Notes under the pieces: generated by a model | Databases searched by the model: none | What the model was told of the DNA's origin: nothing | Seen by the model: the letters and a program-made list of their open reading frames with translations, nothing else | In this document: in pieces, positions 33,173 through 43,850 of the stretch | Layout of the letters: each line of letters opens with the position of its first letter | How positions within the stretch are numbered: the first letter of the stretch is position 1 | DNA from: Siphonodentalium dalli | Lineage: Eukaryota > Mollusca > Scaphopoda > Gadilida > Siphonodentaliidae | Assembly (NCBI GenBank): GCA_032622095.1 | Contig: CP136064.1 | Span: 109,666,004-109,730,003 of the forward strand | Direction of reading: 5' to 3' | Length of the DNA: 64,000 nt | Program-made: the position numbers and the translations under genes

Positions 33173-33284
33173 TCTCATTCATGAATTACATAATTTTCAG
33201 TATCTATTCAAAAATGAAAAGTTCTATATCCCCTTTTGGGCGATATCAAATTTTATTTAACCATGATTTTTTTGATAAACCACC

Positions 33285-33448
33285 ATAGGGAGCATCACAT
33301 ATATAAGAGAACGCACTGGCTAAATACTGTTAGGCCAATGCATTCTCTAATATATGCAAGGCTCAATGTGGGAGACTCACATATATAAGAGAATGCATTG
33401 ACACAGGGTTTTTTGCAAAAATTCATAAAGCTCCAGTCATGGAATAGT
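33285..33448. mobile_element. TTAA-type palindromic MITE, eroded copy
   Basis: GGGAGCATCACATATATAAG, GCATTCTCTAATATATGC, ATATATAAGAGAATGCATTG and right end GCTCCAGTCATGGAATAG|TTAA. Left terminus not found. Confidence 0.65.
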
Positions 33449-33569
33449 TAATAAAATGATTGGACAACTGGTGTATCGACCCACACAACATTTAGGGTAT
33501 ACTCTCAGTCTATTAGTGTCTGTAATCATCACTGTCTGCAAGAAAATAAAGTCTTCATTTTATTTTGTA

Positions 33570-33790
33570 GTTTTTTGGTAGCCATTTGCAGAACTATTTG
33601 TTTTTGGAGGAAAAGTTACCGTAAAACAACATAACGTCTGAAAGTATGAATCAGTATTGAGTATTTACATCTGTCAGATTATTGAAAAGGTGGTTGAATA
33701 ATATCTGTTCTTTTATGTTGTTTTGGTCCTTCGTACGACAAAACAATAGTTCTGCAAATGGCCACCAAAAATCTGAAATATATGCAATGA
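33570..33790. mobile_element. Foldback MITE with TGCAGAACTATTG arms
   Basis: TTTTTTGGTAGCCATTTGCA / TGCAAATGGCCACCAAAAA and GAACTATTTGTTTT / AAAACAATAGTTC are inverted across about 150 bases. Additional inner pairing AACAACATAA / TTATGTTGTT. Non-coding. Confidence 0.75.
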
Positions 33791-34198
33791 AAAAAAAAAT
33801 ATTATTTTCTCACAGATATTCATGATTTCAGACAGTAGACCAAGTGTAGACCCTAGTTGGGATAATAAGCCAGATAATGCAGTGTTTTTTTTGTGTGCAA
33901 ATACTTCATGTCAAACTCTCTAGTGACCTACATGACAAATTGGTTGGTTTTTTTTAAACCACTTTTTTACATAATTCAAACATATCTCTCATATTGTGAG
34001 GGTAAACATGTGTTGTTATAATACTATAGCATACATTGGTTATGAAGGATAATGATTTTTTCCTTCAAATTGATAGGTAGAATTTAAGATTTTTTGAAAA
34101 TTCACGAATGGGGCACTTCTTAATACTATTAGTGGCCATGCATGCATGCACACAATTAGTAAAATGTTTTAAATTGTACCTCGCATCGTGGTTCATAC

Positions 34199-34372
34199 CT
34201 GTTATTGATCGGCTGTAGGCAGTCTGTAGCATGGCAGCAAATCGAAAAATTGTAAACACAACATAGAAATCCCAGTTCTCAATCTTTGGTATCCCCATCC
34301 TTTTGCAGTAATCGGAGACAAATTCTTCCACACACGGGATGCCATAAGAACTCAGATCCAACTTTCCATAGC
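34199..34372 (-). CDS. ACAD10: ACAD10-like, APH-domain C-lobe exon
   Basis: Completes Gly284 and encodes YGKLDLSSYGIPCVEEFVSD, then Y-C-K-R-M-G-I-P and W-D-F-Y-V-V-F-T-I-F-R-F-A-A-M, ending S-R-S-I-T plus one base. This is the C-terminal helical lobe typical of the ACAD10/11 kinase domain (G-I-P-x-V/M-E-E...Y-C...I-x-N-W-x-F...F-x-F-x-A). Acceptor TTCATTAG, donor ACAG|GTATGA. Phase 1 on both sides. Confidence 0.93.
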
Positions 34373-34463
34373 CTAATGAAATATTAGAGATATCTCGATT
34401 ACCATTCTTCAATCATCATGGAAGTAGCGCTGACTGGGGCCAGATTGTTTAATGTCACTTAAT

Positions 34464-35333
34464 GGCCCACTTAATTTTCAAGTCACTGATTATATTTTTT
34501 TATTACACTCATATGCGCGATTTCCATTGAAAATGCCGTTAATTAACAACGGTAATGTCACTAGTGAATTATGTCATTTCTCGTTACGTCATTGATGTTA
34601 CGTTGCTTACCGATCTTCACTGAAATTTAGGTGGTTAATCTTTATCCACAACGGGAATTTCATGCATTAATTTTGTGTGTTTTAATCATATATGACCAAC
34701 CAAATTGATGCAGAAGTGTAATAAATAGAGTAATCAATTAGTTCTGAGAATTACGTTAAATAATTCACTCGAGGTGAGAGACGTTTATGTTAGAAACTCA
34801 TGCGCTAATGCGCACTCGTTTCTTACCGACGTCTCTCGCCTCTCGTGAATTATTCAACGTAATTCTCGGAACCAATTGACTACGTACTCTCTATACAGTG
34901 CCTTGATATATGGTATAACAATCTTTGCCATAAAGAATGATTAAAATACTATAATTCATCACCATTTGGAACTTCTGTGTCTCAGAAGGTGCCCATAGAG
35001 TAATAGAAAATAGCTGACATCATAAAATCATTTCCCCCGTTATGGCTCCTAGAAAGCAACAGAATTCAAACTATACTTTATTTTCAATGGAAGGGGAATA
35101 AATCAATATCTAAATATATAGCATTTTTTCCCTTCCATTGAAAATAATAGACTTTGTGCTTAAACTTGAGCACAGAGCAGATGTCATTATCACAACAAAA
35201 ACAACATGTTTACAGTTTATTACATCAAATGACTAGAAAATACACTGTTTTGGAGCTTTCTCTTTCAAATGGTATATAATATGGCATATATATTATATAA
35301 TGTGATCTGGGGTTTCAAAAATTAAGTGGGCCC
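34464..35333. mobile_element. GGCCCACTTAATTTT-ended element, longest copy, with nested hairpin
   Basis: Left end GGCCCACTTAATTTTCAA, right end TTCAAAAATTAAGTGGGCC. A hairpin MITE (34725-34895) interrupts it; the sequence right of the hairpin (CAGTGCCTTGATATATGG onward) matches the other copies in reverse orientation. No ORF recognised. Confidence 0.8.
34725..34895. mobile_element. Hairpin MITE nested in the 34464-35333 element
   Basis: AGAGTAATCAATTAGTTCTG pairs with GGAACCAATTGACTACGT, and ATTCACTCGAGGTGAGAGACG pairs with CGTCTCTCGCCTCTCGTGAAT. Centre ATGCGCTAATGCGCA. Confidence 0.75.
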
Positions 35334-35511
35334 TTTAACTGCAAGTCCTATATGAGAGAGCGAAGTGAGCAAATAAGTTGGGTATGTAATATCCAAGGTA
35401 CATTACACAAACATTTATTGGATGCCAATTTTCAGCAAAACAATAATGTGTGGCAAAATAAAACCTGTTCTTGTTCTCAAGAGAATAAGATAGTTCACTG
35501 ATAATCCTTAA

Positions 35512-35746
35512 CCCTTTGAGTGCCAGGTCGATTTTTTGTATCAACCCATATACCCTTTGCCAATGCATTCTCTTATATACGCGAGTCGACCATAGGTCGC
35601 CTCGCATATATAATAGAATGCATTGGCCAAACAATTGTTTTTTTTTGTTGTTTTTTTTACAATTTTAATAATTTATTCTTATATTCTTTAACAGACTTAT
35701 GTTGTAAGTTTAGGGCCGATGAGATCGGCCCCTGGCACTCAAAGGG
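35512..35746. mobile_element. TTAA-flanked piggyBac-type MITE, clean ends
   Basis: TTAA (35508-35511), CCCTTTGAGTGCCAGG, interior with the GCATTCTCTTATATACGCGA palindrome and a T-run, CCTGGCACTCAAAGGG, TTAA (35747-35750). The 16-bp inverted ends are perfect. 235 bp, non-coding. TTAA target and CCC start fit piggyBac. Confidence 0.9.
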
Positions 35747-35904
35747 TTAAAAGGGGAGTATTTAGCAGATGTCAGATATTGTACAATTTAGGAATGATGC
35801 TGTGGTTATAAATTGGATCTAACCTTTGTGAATATTAGAAAATTAAGACTTATAAGCAAGATTGATATGTTGATGTATCTGAACTCCTCATGTAATGTTT
35901 GAAC

Positions 35905-36145
35905 CATTTTTTGCTAAATGGATTCTCCCATTGAGTCCTAACAGCATACATTGGAATGGTCTATTATCCATCTGGGGGATGTTCAGGAAATATAAGCAGA
36001 TGACAGACAGATAATACAAGTGCACAATATTTTCCTATTCATTGATGGGAAATGTTTAGATAATAAGTTCCAACAAACGACATGTGGTCATTTGTTGAAT
36101 TTATTATCTGAACATTTCCTTATTACTAGAGTAGCTCATGGTGGT
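35905..36145. mobile_element. Foldback MITE (TTCAGATAATAAGTTCAACA family)
   Basis: ATGGATTCTCCCATTGAGTC, TACATTGGAATGGTCTATTA, GATGACAGACAGATAATAC and the palindrome TTAGATAATAAGTTCCAACA / TGTTGAATTTATTATCTGAA. Opposite orientation to the copy at 315-530. Confidence 0.75.
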
Positions 36146-36796
36146 TTTGTATGCACTTGTATGTCCAGAGCTAAACTCTTCATCAATCCACTAATTGAAG
36201 GTCCAGGAACAATATTTGGTTGGCAACACATTTCCCATTGAGGGCAAAATGGGTGAAATGGCCACGCCCTTTTTGCGCGAAGTACTATCATCCGACGTGA
36301 CTATATCTCCAGAACCGTTGGACATAAGAGGTTGTCTGACCACTCAAAATGTGCGGAATGGCCACATTATGGGGGGTCAGTAATACATTTTCATATCCAA
36401 AAGTCAATCGTTTTTAAGATAATTGCCAAAAACCCAAACATTTCCATTTTTAAGGGTCTGAACCCCAATTTTGGGGTTCAGCACATTTATCTCAAAGTTG
36501 AGACCCCAATTAGAATTTTATTGACCTATATCCATCGGTGCCACATACATGTATCATTTCTGATATGTTCTGTACCATTATCGGATGGGATTGACCTTCA
36601 AGGAGCTCTTGATCCTGAAAATAAGGTTTTTGGATGGAATATATTGGTCGTAGAATGAAAAAAAACAGACATTTTCCCCAATAACAATGATGTTGAGGAA
36701 TTCATCAATAATAGGGTATTTGATCAGTAACCTAAAACTCCTGCAAAAAGGTTACCTGGTGATATAATTGGATGTAGTTCATCTTTTGTTATCTAG

Positions 36797-36925
36797 ATTT
36801 CATGGCCTTTGATGTGAGATGACATATATCACATTATCAATATACTAGTAAATGAGTTCATTTCATGGCCTTTGATGTGAGATGACATATATCACATTAT
36901 CAATATACTAGTAAATGAGTTCATT
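36797..36925. repeat. Perfect 63-bp tandem duplication
   Basis: ATTTCATGGCCTTTGATGTG through TATACTAGTAAATGAGTTC occurs twice in direct succession with no visible mismatch, indicating a recent duplication. Confidence 0.9.
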
Positions 36926-36999
36926 GTGTTATTTTCTTTAAACTTATGGGAGAACAGGATGTTTTTATGGTATTCTAATGTTGAATTGCATTATACTCA

Positions 37000-39340
37000 G
37001 CCCACAAGTAGGTTTAGTAAATGTTGAGTTACTACAATTCAATCAATCAGTATGATTCGGTAGTCGAGCAGGTTGTGTCTTTTCAGTCCCACAGCAATTT
37101 TGATTGGCTGCACTACCATTTTGTATAAAGGTTCTACAATTTCCCTAACACGTACCTTATTTTAGAACAAATAATGGCTAGCCTGGCATGATTGCCTATA
37201 TTTATATTCTGATATATGTATATGTACACGTAGATGTATATTTGCCCTAAATTGTTTCTGGTTCAAATTTGGGAGTTTGTAAGAAAACAAGTCATAAGAA
37301 AGATGCAGTTGCAGTAATATTAAAATATATTGTCCTGTTCAAAACTAACAAATGCATGTCTATTGGTTATTGGTGTGATATCCAGTAATAAAGACTGAAA
37401 ATAATCCTTCAGATTATTTTATAAGGGCTTTAGTCCAGTTATAATAAATCCACACATTAAAAATATAGGGCTTCCATACATACAGAATATCTTCCAACTT
37501 GACAATCGTTCCTGTGTTCAACTGAGTGATTTCATGTGAGGTTCATGGAAACTTATTTGGCAAGCTTGATTCTAAAGTGTCTAGCTTTATGGGCTTGCAT
37601 GAAACTCCGAATGCAATCCTGTTGCGTTGTGAGTTCAGAGTGAGTTAGAAGAAAAATACAAGCATCAGTTGATATGCAGATATAAATCCATACAAATCTA
37701 CATTCTGCAGGTAGCCATGCTATGCAATACTCCCTCATGTTTCAACTTATCAAGGAAAATGATCACATTACCAATGACTATTTAATGCTGTTAAATTTTA
37801 TAAAGTACAGCCCATTTGAAACTGGTTTGCTGACCCAGAAACGACTTGGAAGTCAGTGACTAATCACAAATAGCAATCCACCATATTTTGTCAGATGTTT
37901 ATGTAGATTCGTGGATATTGTAATGCAATATAGATCTCCATTATAGTTGCACAATTTTATTTTTCATTTCGTCCCTTTAAATTGACTTTTATTTTTTTTA
38001 TGTATGTATATGTGCCACTCCAAAAATGTCAGTAAAAGTACTGTAAACCGTTTAGTTTGATGTTATTATAGGCACAGGAGATATATACTTCACATGTCAA
38101 ATATTGTGAACCCTGCAGGTACATGTATGTGTGTCAGTCACTTTAGGTGTGTGGTGTACATGCAATAACTACATGTATATTTTAGTGAAATTTATGGTCT
38201 GCTCTCTGCAGTATTTCAAAAAACATGCTATGGCCATGCCTACATATACATATGTACACTGATTCTAACACTATGATTGTCAGGTTATATTCTATGTTTG
38301 AGGAAAGTTACTATTAATTTTCATGAGACTGGTGGACTGCATGTCCATACTCCTATATAAACATGACTCTTAAATCAAACCAAGACGGTATTGTGTAGGT
38401 TTCACTAGAATTATATTTAGAAAAAACTCAACCATTATTTTCCACTGCCCTATATATCACAATATATTCATTTGGCAGTATTCATCCCAAGTTTAGTGGT
38501 GATGCTAATAAATTTGGTATGATACTCAGGTAAAGCAAAGCGATCTGAACAAATTGAGGATAAGCCACTCTGTGTAGAAAACATTAAAAAACATGTATAT
38601 TGTGAAATATTTTAATAATGGCTGCTGGTTTTTACAAACTGGCCATAATTGAGATGACTATTCCTGTTGTTTACCAAACATCAGCGTACACATTAAATAT
38701 TTTGAAATATTTATGTTCTTGAATGTTTCATACAGACACTGACTTTTGCACAAATTGCTCGGATTAGCCAAACAATGCAAAAATAACTAACTTTAGGTAA
38801 AATGATGGGCTGCAACTATCATGGCCAATCAAAACTAATGTGGGACTGACAAAGGCTCATTCTACTATTGATTGAATAGTGATGATTCCATCATTTCCTA
38901 AATCTTTTTGTGAGATGAGGTGTCCTTTTGGAAAAATTGATTACTTCTGAAATATATACATGTACTGGTATATATGGTCATCTCTTATTTGATTACAACA
39001 TGTTTTTACTATGCCCAGATGCAATACCCATTTTAATATCGCAACATGTGGCTGCTGCATGAAGCAAACAGCTGGTAATTCCATTTAGTAAAAGTGTTTA
39101 GCATGTTTCATAGCTTTGTTGATAACAAATTATGAAAACCTGTTTTGTTCAATCTGTACATTTCTGTTGATTAGGGCACAATTGTTACCTGATTTTTAGT
39201 AAAGCACACCAGTTTCCAAGGCATGTTCAAAGTCAGGAAGAGCATATGTTGTGTGTCGGGGTCAACACATTCTCAGCAGCAATTTCCAGCTAATCCCATT
39301 GTGTGTGGTCAATTGTGCTCTTAAGTCGGTCAGAGCATGC
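37000..39340. other. Interior of the 3.7-kb element / ACAD10-like intron: no gene
   Basis: AT-rich sequence with several ACATGTA motifs (for example 38120, 38172, 38960). No ORF above 65 codons, no splice-consistent exon and no repeat shared with other parts was recognised. Confidence 0.5.
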
Positions 39341-39924
39341 GGATAGTTCTTTAAAAAGTGTCATACATATGTTGTGGCCTTGGTGGTATTGTATACTTGT
39401 GGTTCATAACATGCTGAAATCGGTTTTTGGCAATTATCTTAAAAACCATTGACTTTAGGATATGAAAATGTATTACCCCCCCCCCCCCCATAATGTGGAT
39501 TTTCAGGGTCAAGAGCTCCTTGAAGGTGAATCCCATCCGATAATGGTACAGAAATTATACCTATATGTGGCACCGATGGATATAGATCAATAAAATTCTA
39601 ATTCAGGGCTCAGCTTTGAGATAAAAGTGCTGAACCCCAAAATTGGGGTTCGGGCCCTTAAAAATGGATTTTTTGGGGTTTTTGGCAATTATCTTGAAAA
39701 CCATTGACTTTTGGATATGAAAATGTATTACTGACCCCCCTCCCCCCCCCCCCCATAATGTGGCCATTCCGCAAATTTTGAGTGGTCAGGCAACCTCCTA
39801 TGTCCAACGGTTCTGGAGATATAGTCACGTCGGATGGTAGTACTTCGCGCAAAAAGGGCGTGGCCATTTCACCCATTTCGCCCTCAATGGGAAATGTGTC
39901 AAATATCTAACACCCAAAGCCAGA

Positions 39925-40165
39925 GTTAGAGTTATACATCTTCATCCACAATTTGGTCTGAGACAGTCGGCTTGACAAATATTTGCCAGGCCACCAAAAA
40001 TAACATATGTTGGGAAATAACTACCGGTAATTTCAAAAACAATATCTAATCACTCTGAGCATTGATGGGTGGTTTCCGACTCGATTACAACTATTTTATA
40101 ACCCCAAAGTCAACAAAATAGTAATTTGGGAGCATATTTTGGATTATGCATCTTTAACAAAACTT
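39925..40165 (-). repeat. SINE-like body shared with 1060-1180 and 56495-56700
   Basis: On the minus strand it contains TGCATAATCCAAAATATGCT, CCCAAATTACTATTTTGTTG, GGTGGCCTGGCAAATA and TGTGGATGAAGATGTATAAC. The last block is the one joined to the 5S-like head at 1.2 kb. Confidence 0.55.
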
Positions 40166-40217
40166 CAAATACAACAATTGTAGTCCAAAATACAGAAATT
40201 TTAAGAAAGATGATTAC

Positions 40218-40363
40218 CTCCAAACAGGAAGAAATCTTCTGGTACATAGTAAGCTAGTGCACATGTTGCCAGATCTGTTATGGGATCCCCAATCGTAGAC
40301 AACTCCCAGTCTAACACACTAATCACAACATCCATACTCTGATGATAGATTAAATTATCCAAT
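40218..40363 (-). CDS. ACAD10: ACAD10-like, APH catalytic exon (second Asp motif)
   Basis: Completes Arg235 and encodes LDNLIYHQSMDVVISVLDWE, then L-S-T-I-G-D-P-I-T-D-L-A and Y-Y-V-P-E-D-F-F-L-F-G. Together with the previous exon it forms H-G-D-F-R-L-D-N, the catalytic loop of APH-type kinases (catalytic Asp in H-G-D, metal-binding Asn), followed by V-L-D-W-E, whose Asp binds metal. All key residues are intact, so the kinase-like domain should be functional as far as sequence shows. Acceptor TTTTTTCTCAG, donor GGAG|GTAATC. Confidence 0.94.
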
Positions 40364-40439
40364 CTGAGAAAAAACAGAATCCAGCATATAAATATCTACA
40401 AAAAAATTACCATTAGGCCTGATAATATGGTGTCGAACA

Positions 40440-40921
40440 TTCATCAAATTAATCCTCAGGGGACCTCATCCTGCATGGCCTCCTCTGCTATGGAAAACCT
40501 ATACTCAGATTTAAGTTCCCAAATGGTGAAGATGGCAATGTGCACCCACTGGGCACCTCAATAATGTATTGTGTCATCTGCCAATTTGGGGATTAGAGAA
40601 ACTAAACTAAAAATTTTTTTAATAACTTTCTAAAGTGGGGCTGGACATAAGCAGAATGAGATCCACAGAAGGTGAATTTAGTGATGCTAGCCAACAATGC
40701 AGGGTAGCATAACTAAATTCACCCTCTGGGGACCTCATTCTGCAATGTGCACCCATTGGGTACCTCGATAATGTATTGTGTTGTCTGCCAATTTTGGGAT
40801 ATGGAGAAACTAAACTAAAAAAAATAATAAAAACTTTCTAAAGTGGTGCTGGACATAAGCAGAATGAGGTCCACAGAAGGTGAATTTAGTGATGCTAGCC
40901 CACGATGCAGAGTAGCGTCAC
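40440..40921. mobile_element. Hairpin-ended element, duplicated and split by the gypsy insertion
   Basis: A hairpin at about 40649-40745 (AAGCAGAATGAGATCCACAG / complement), then a 208-bp tandem duplication (CAATGTGCACCCACTGGGCA and CAATGTGCACCCATTGGGTA units) leading to a second hairpin that begins at 40857 and is cut at 40921 by the LTR element. Its right half resumes at 45331 (GTCACTAAATTCACCCTCTG to about 45385). Confidence 0.8.
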
Positions 40922-41117
40922 TGTTGTGTTCTGGGTACAGTATATATAACTTAACGAGATGTGGATAGTGCGAATGTTTATTGACTTATGTCCCTGAACG
41001 CGGGAACTGGTTTATATACCAGTTAGGTAAGCGGAGTCACGTGTTAGTGCAGCATGCAAATACATCGAAGTGTTGCCTTGTTCAATTTACAGGTTAATAC
41101 ATCCTAACTACTTTACA
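40922..41117 (-). repeat. 3' LTR of the gypsy element
   Basis: In plus orientation TGTTGTGTTCTGGGTACAG to TTTACA, 196 bp, the same length as the other LTR (45135-45330). The first 142 bases differ from it at only two positions, but the last 54 (the U3 start in element orientation) are very different. Confidence 0.8.
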
Positions 41118-41551
41118 AAAATACGCGCTCTACTCTGTGGGAATCGAATGATTACCATCTTAAATTCCACTCTATGACCTAACTGAATAAATAAATCTGT
41201 CGTCGTGTGTTGTCTACACAGTACGCCCACTTCTGGTTGTATGTTTGCATGTGGCATCAGTAATTGGTGGCATGGTACTTCCATTATCTGATTCAGCTGA
41301 CATCGTGTTACTGTTACGTCTGTTTGGTGGCCTAGTTGATGTGGGATGATGTGTTTTCTGTTTCGCCTATAGGTCGCCCCCTGTGGCGTCTGCACATGAT
41401 ACGACCGTGGTGTGTCTGCTGACTTGACTACATTCCCAGGAATCCAGGTCGCGTCTGGTGTTTTGCGAAACTTGATCAGTTGACCTGATTTCAATTGTGT
41501 CAGAGGTTTGGCATTTTTGTTAAACCATGATGTTTGTCTGTTTCTCACCAA
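41108..41551 (-). pseudogene. Gypsy integrase C-terminal part (frame-shifted)
   Basis: A separate frame from the main pol ORF, overlapping it by 32 bases, so a one-base-type frameshift separates them. It contains L-K-S-G-Q-L-I-K-F-R, W-I-P-G-N-V-V and Y-R-R-N-R-K-H-I, the GPY/F-like module that ends integrases of this lineage. Its stop (41108-41110) lies inside the LTR. Confidence 0.85.
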
Positions 41552-43142
41552 TTTCCTTTCGAACAGTGGCTGGCGTCTGTGTTTTTGGCGCTAACATTTT
41601 CTTACTCCGTGGAATCGTCGAGGCTAATTGTAGTCCATATAATAGTTGGGCCGGACTGGCCTTTGCGTTTCCAACAGGTGTATTTCGGTAGTTCAAGAAG
41701 GCTAAATATGGATCTTGCCCACTGACTTTGCATTTCTCCAATATTTGCTTTATTATTTGAACTGTCTTTTCGGCTAGTCCATTTGCGGAAGGGAAATTAG
41801 GCGAAGTTACATCATGTTTAAAGCCATATTCCCTGGTGAACTTAGAAAAGTCTTCGGACGAATAACAAGGTCCACCATCGCTCCTCAGGCGTTGCGGAAT
41901 GCCATGTCGTGCAAATATAGATTTCATGTGCGCGATCACTGCTGCAGTTTGATTTGTTAATTTTGCCATTTCGAAGAAATTGCTGTAAAAATCAACAATC
42001 ACAATATAATTACAGTTGTTCCACTGAATTAAGTCCGAGGCTAAACTTTGCCACGCCATATCCGGTATTTCCGTTGAGATCAACGGTTCTTTGCGATTGG
42101 CGCTCCTATGCGCTCTGCACACCTCAAATGAAGCGACTAATGTTTCAATGTCTTGGTTTATCTTTGGCCAAAACATAACAGTTCGTGCTTGATTCTTCAT
42201 TTTCTCCATTCCGAAATGTCCGACATGTAACTTAGTCAATAGATCGGACCTCATTGACTTTGGAAATATTATCCGGTCAGCTTTGTACACGATACCGTCT
42301 ACTTCTGATAGTTCATCTCTATAGTTCCAATAATCCTTCACCATGTTCGGAGTCTTTGATACCGTTTCCGGCCATCCTCCTTTGATAAATGTTCTCAATG
42401 ACGTCAATTGTTCATCTTGTAACATTTTATCGCGCACTTCTGTCAGTTTGTCTACGGAAACAGGTAGGTTTTCCGTGACCTGGTGTACATGTAAATCGAG
42501 GAATTCCGAGTCAATCGGATTTGACTTGTCTTCGCAATTCCGAGACAAAGCGTCAGCTACAGGTACTTTTGGTCCAGGTGTGTACACTACTTCGAAGTTA
42601 TAAGCATATAGACGCATCCGCAATCTCTGTAATCTCATAGGTATACAGTTCATGATGAACTCTAGTGGTCTGTGATCACTTTGTACTTTGAAATGTTTAC
42701 CAAACAAATAGTAATGAAACTTCTGGCATCCGAAGAGAATAGCAAGCCCCTCTTTCTCGATCACTGCGTAGTTTTCCTGAGCTGAAGACAATGCTTTTGA
42801 AGAGTAAGCTATCGGTTTTCCTTGCTGTAATATACAAGCCCCCATAGCATCCTTTGAAGAATCAACTTGTAGTACGGTATCCAGGTTTGGGTTAAAATAT
42901 GCCAATACCGGTCCTGGCGTACACGTGATGAGAGATTTTAATCTGTCATGTGCTTTCTGATGGGAGGAATTCCATTCATAAATTACATCGTCCTTCAAGA
43001 GCTCTCGTAGCACAGCTGTTTCGCTAGATAATTGACTGGCGAATTGTGATAGATATGTAAACATACCTAATTGTGACTGCAGGTATTTTTTATTCGTTGG
43101 AGGTAGCATGTCTCTCACCGCTGAGATCTTATCCGGGTCCAT
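41520..43142 (-). pseudogene. Gypsy pol: RT thumb, RNase H and integrase core (540 codons)
   Basis: Begins downstream of the RT active site with S-Q-L-G-M-F-T-Y-L-S-Q-F. RNase H shows L-Q-V-D-S-S-K-D-A-M-G-A and S-D-H-R-P-L-E. The integrase zinc region has H-V-G-H-F-G-M-E-K but its first Cys appears replaced by Phe (F-E-V-C). The catalytic core has Asp in L-A-S-D-L-I-Q, Asp in R-S-D-G-G-P and Glu in L-A-E-K-T-V, the DDE triad. Same frame as gag and RT; separated from RT by a TAG where the family would have Gln. Confidence 0.92.
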
Positions 43143-43199
43143 CTCTATGCCGTGTTCCCAGAGTATTACTCCAAAGAATTTAACCCTTGTCTGTCGGAA

Positions 43200-43703
43200 C
43201 TATAATTTGTCCGCATTCAGAGTTAACCCAATTTTCCTGCATCTGGTTAGGACTTCTCGTATCCTCGCGTCGTGGATTTCGTGTGTCGGTCCTGTCACTA
43301 GAATGTCGTCGACTAGAGCGTATGTGCCTTCTAGTCCTTCAAGTTCTTTGTTTAACCGTTTGCATAGCACTTCCTGGGCACTATTGACCCCAAATGGGAG
43401 ACGTAGGAATTTGAACCTGCCGTGTGGAGTGTTAAAACATGTGAGGTCAGATGACTCCTCGTCCAGTTGAACCGTCCAGAACGCACTCCTCACGTCCAGT
43501 ACTGAGTACACGTTTTGACCTGAAAGGTTACTGGTGACCTCCTCCAATGTCGGCATTTGATAATGCTCTCTTTTTATGGCAGCATTTAAATCCCTTGGAT
43601 CCAAACATATTCTTACATCATTGTTGGATTTCAGAACAACGACCATTGAATTGACCCATTCCGTCGGTTTACTCACTGGTGTAATAACGCCCTGTTTCTC
43701 CAT
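43200..43703 (-). pseudogene. Gypsy pol: reverse transcriptase fingers and palm (167 codons)
   Basis: Contains C-L-D-P-R-D-L-N, Y-S-V-L-D-V-R-S-A-F-W, F-K-F-L-R-L-P-F-G and the catalytic L-V-D-D-I-L-V. It ends at a TAG at 43200-43202 within an otherwise continuous frame. An upstream TAA near 43712 separates it from the short gag-pol linker (43715-43850), which still encodes P-P-R-K-V-P-I-A-F. Confidence 0.92.
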
Positions 43704-43850
43704 CGACGCCAGTTACCGTTTCACCTTTTCTTTGAATGCAATTGGCACTTTTCTCGGAGGGTGAATCACAGGTTCACAGTCTTGTTTCAGATGTATATGA
43801 TATTTCTCATCCAGGCATCCTAACCCTTCAAAAACATCCTTATATTCCTC

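Larger units (their letters stand above)
36225..39900. mobile_element. 3.7-kb element with ~400-bp inverted termini
   Basis: ACACATTTCCCATTGAGGGC (36228) mirrors GCCCTCAATGGGAAATGTGT (39880-39899). Pairing continues through GGCCACGCCCTTTTTGCGCG, GTGACTATATCTCCAGAACC and AATTTTGGGGTTC to the CGATAATGG segment, about 400 bases each side. The right arm has an internal re-duplication of CCATAATGTGG...TAATACATTTTCATATCC (39350-39500). Just outside, ATATTTG (36216) mirrors CAAATAT (39900) with an 8-base indel. The 2.7-kb interior has no transposase-like frame; a 63-bp tandem duplication is at 36797-36925. Confidence 0.7.
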
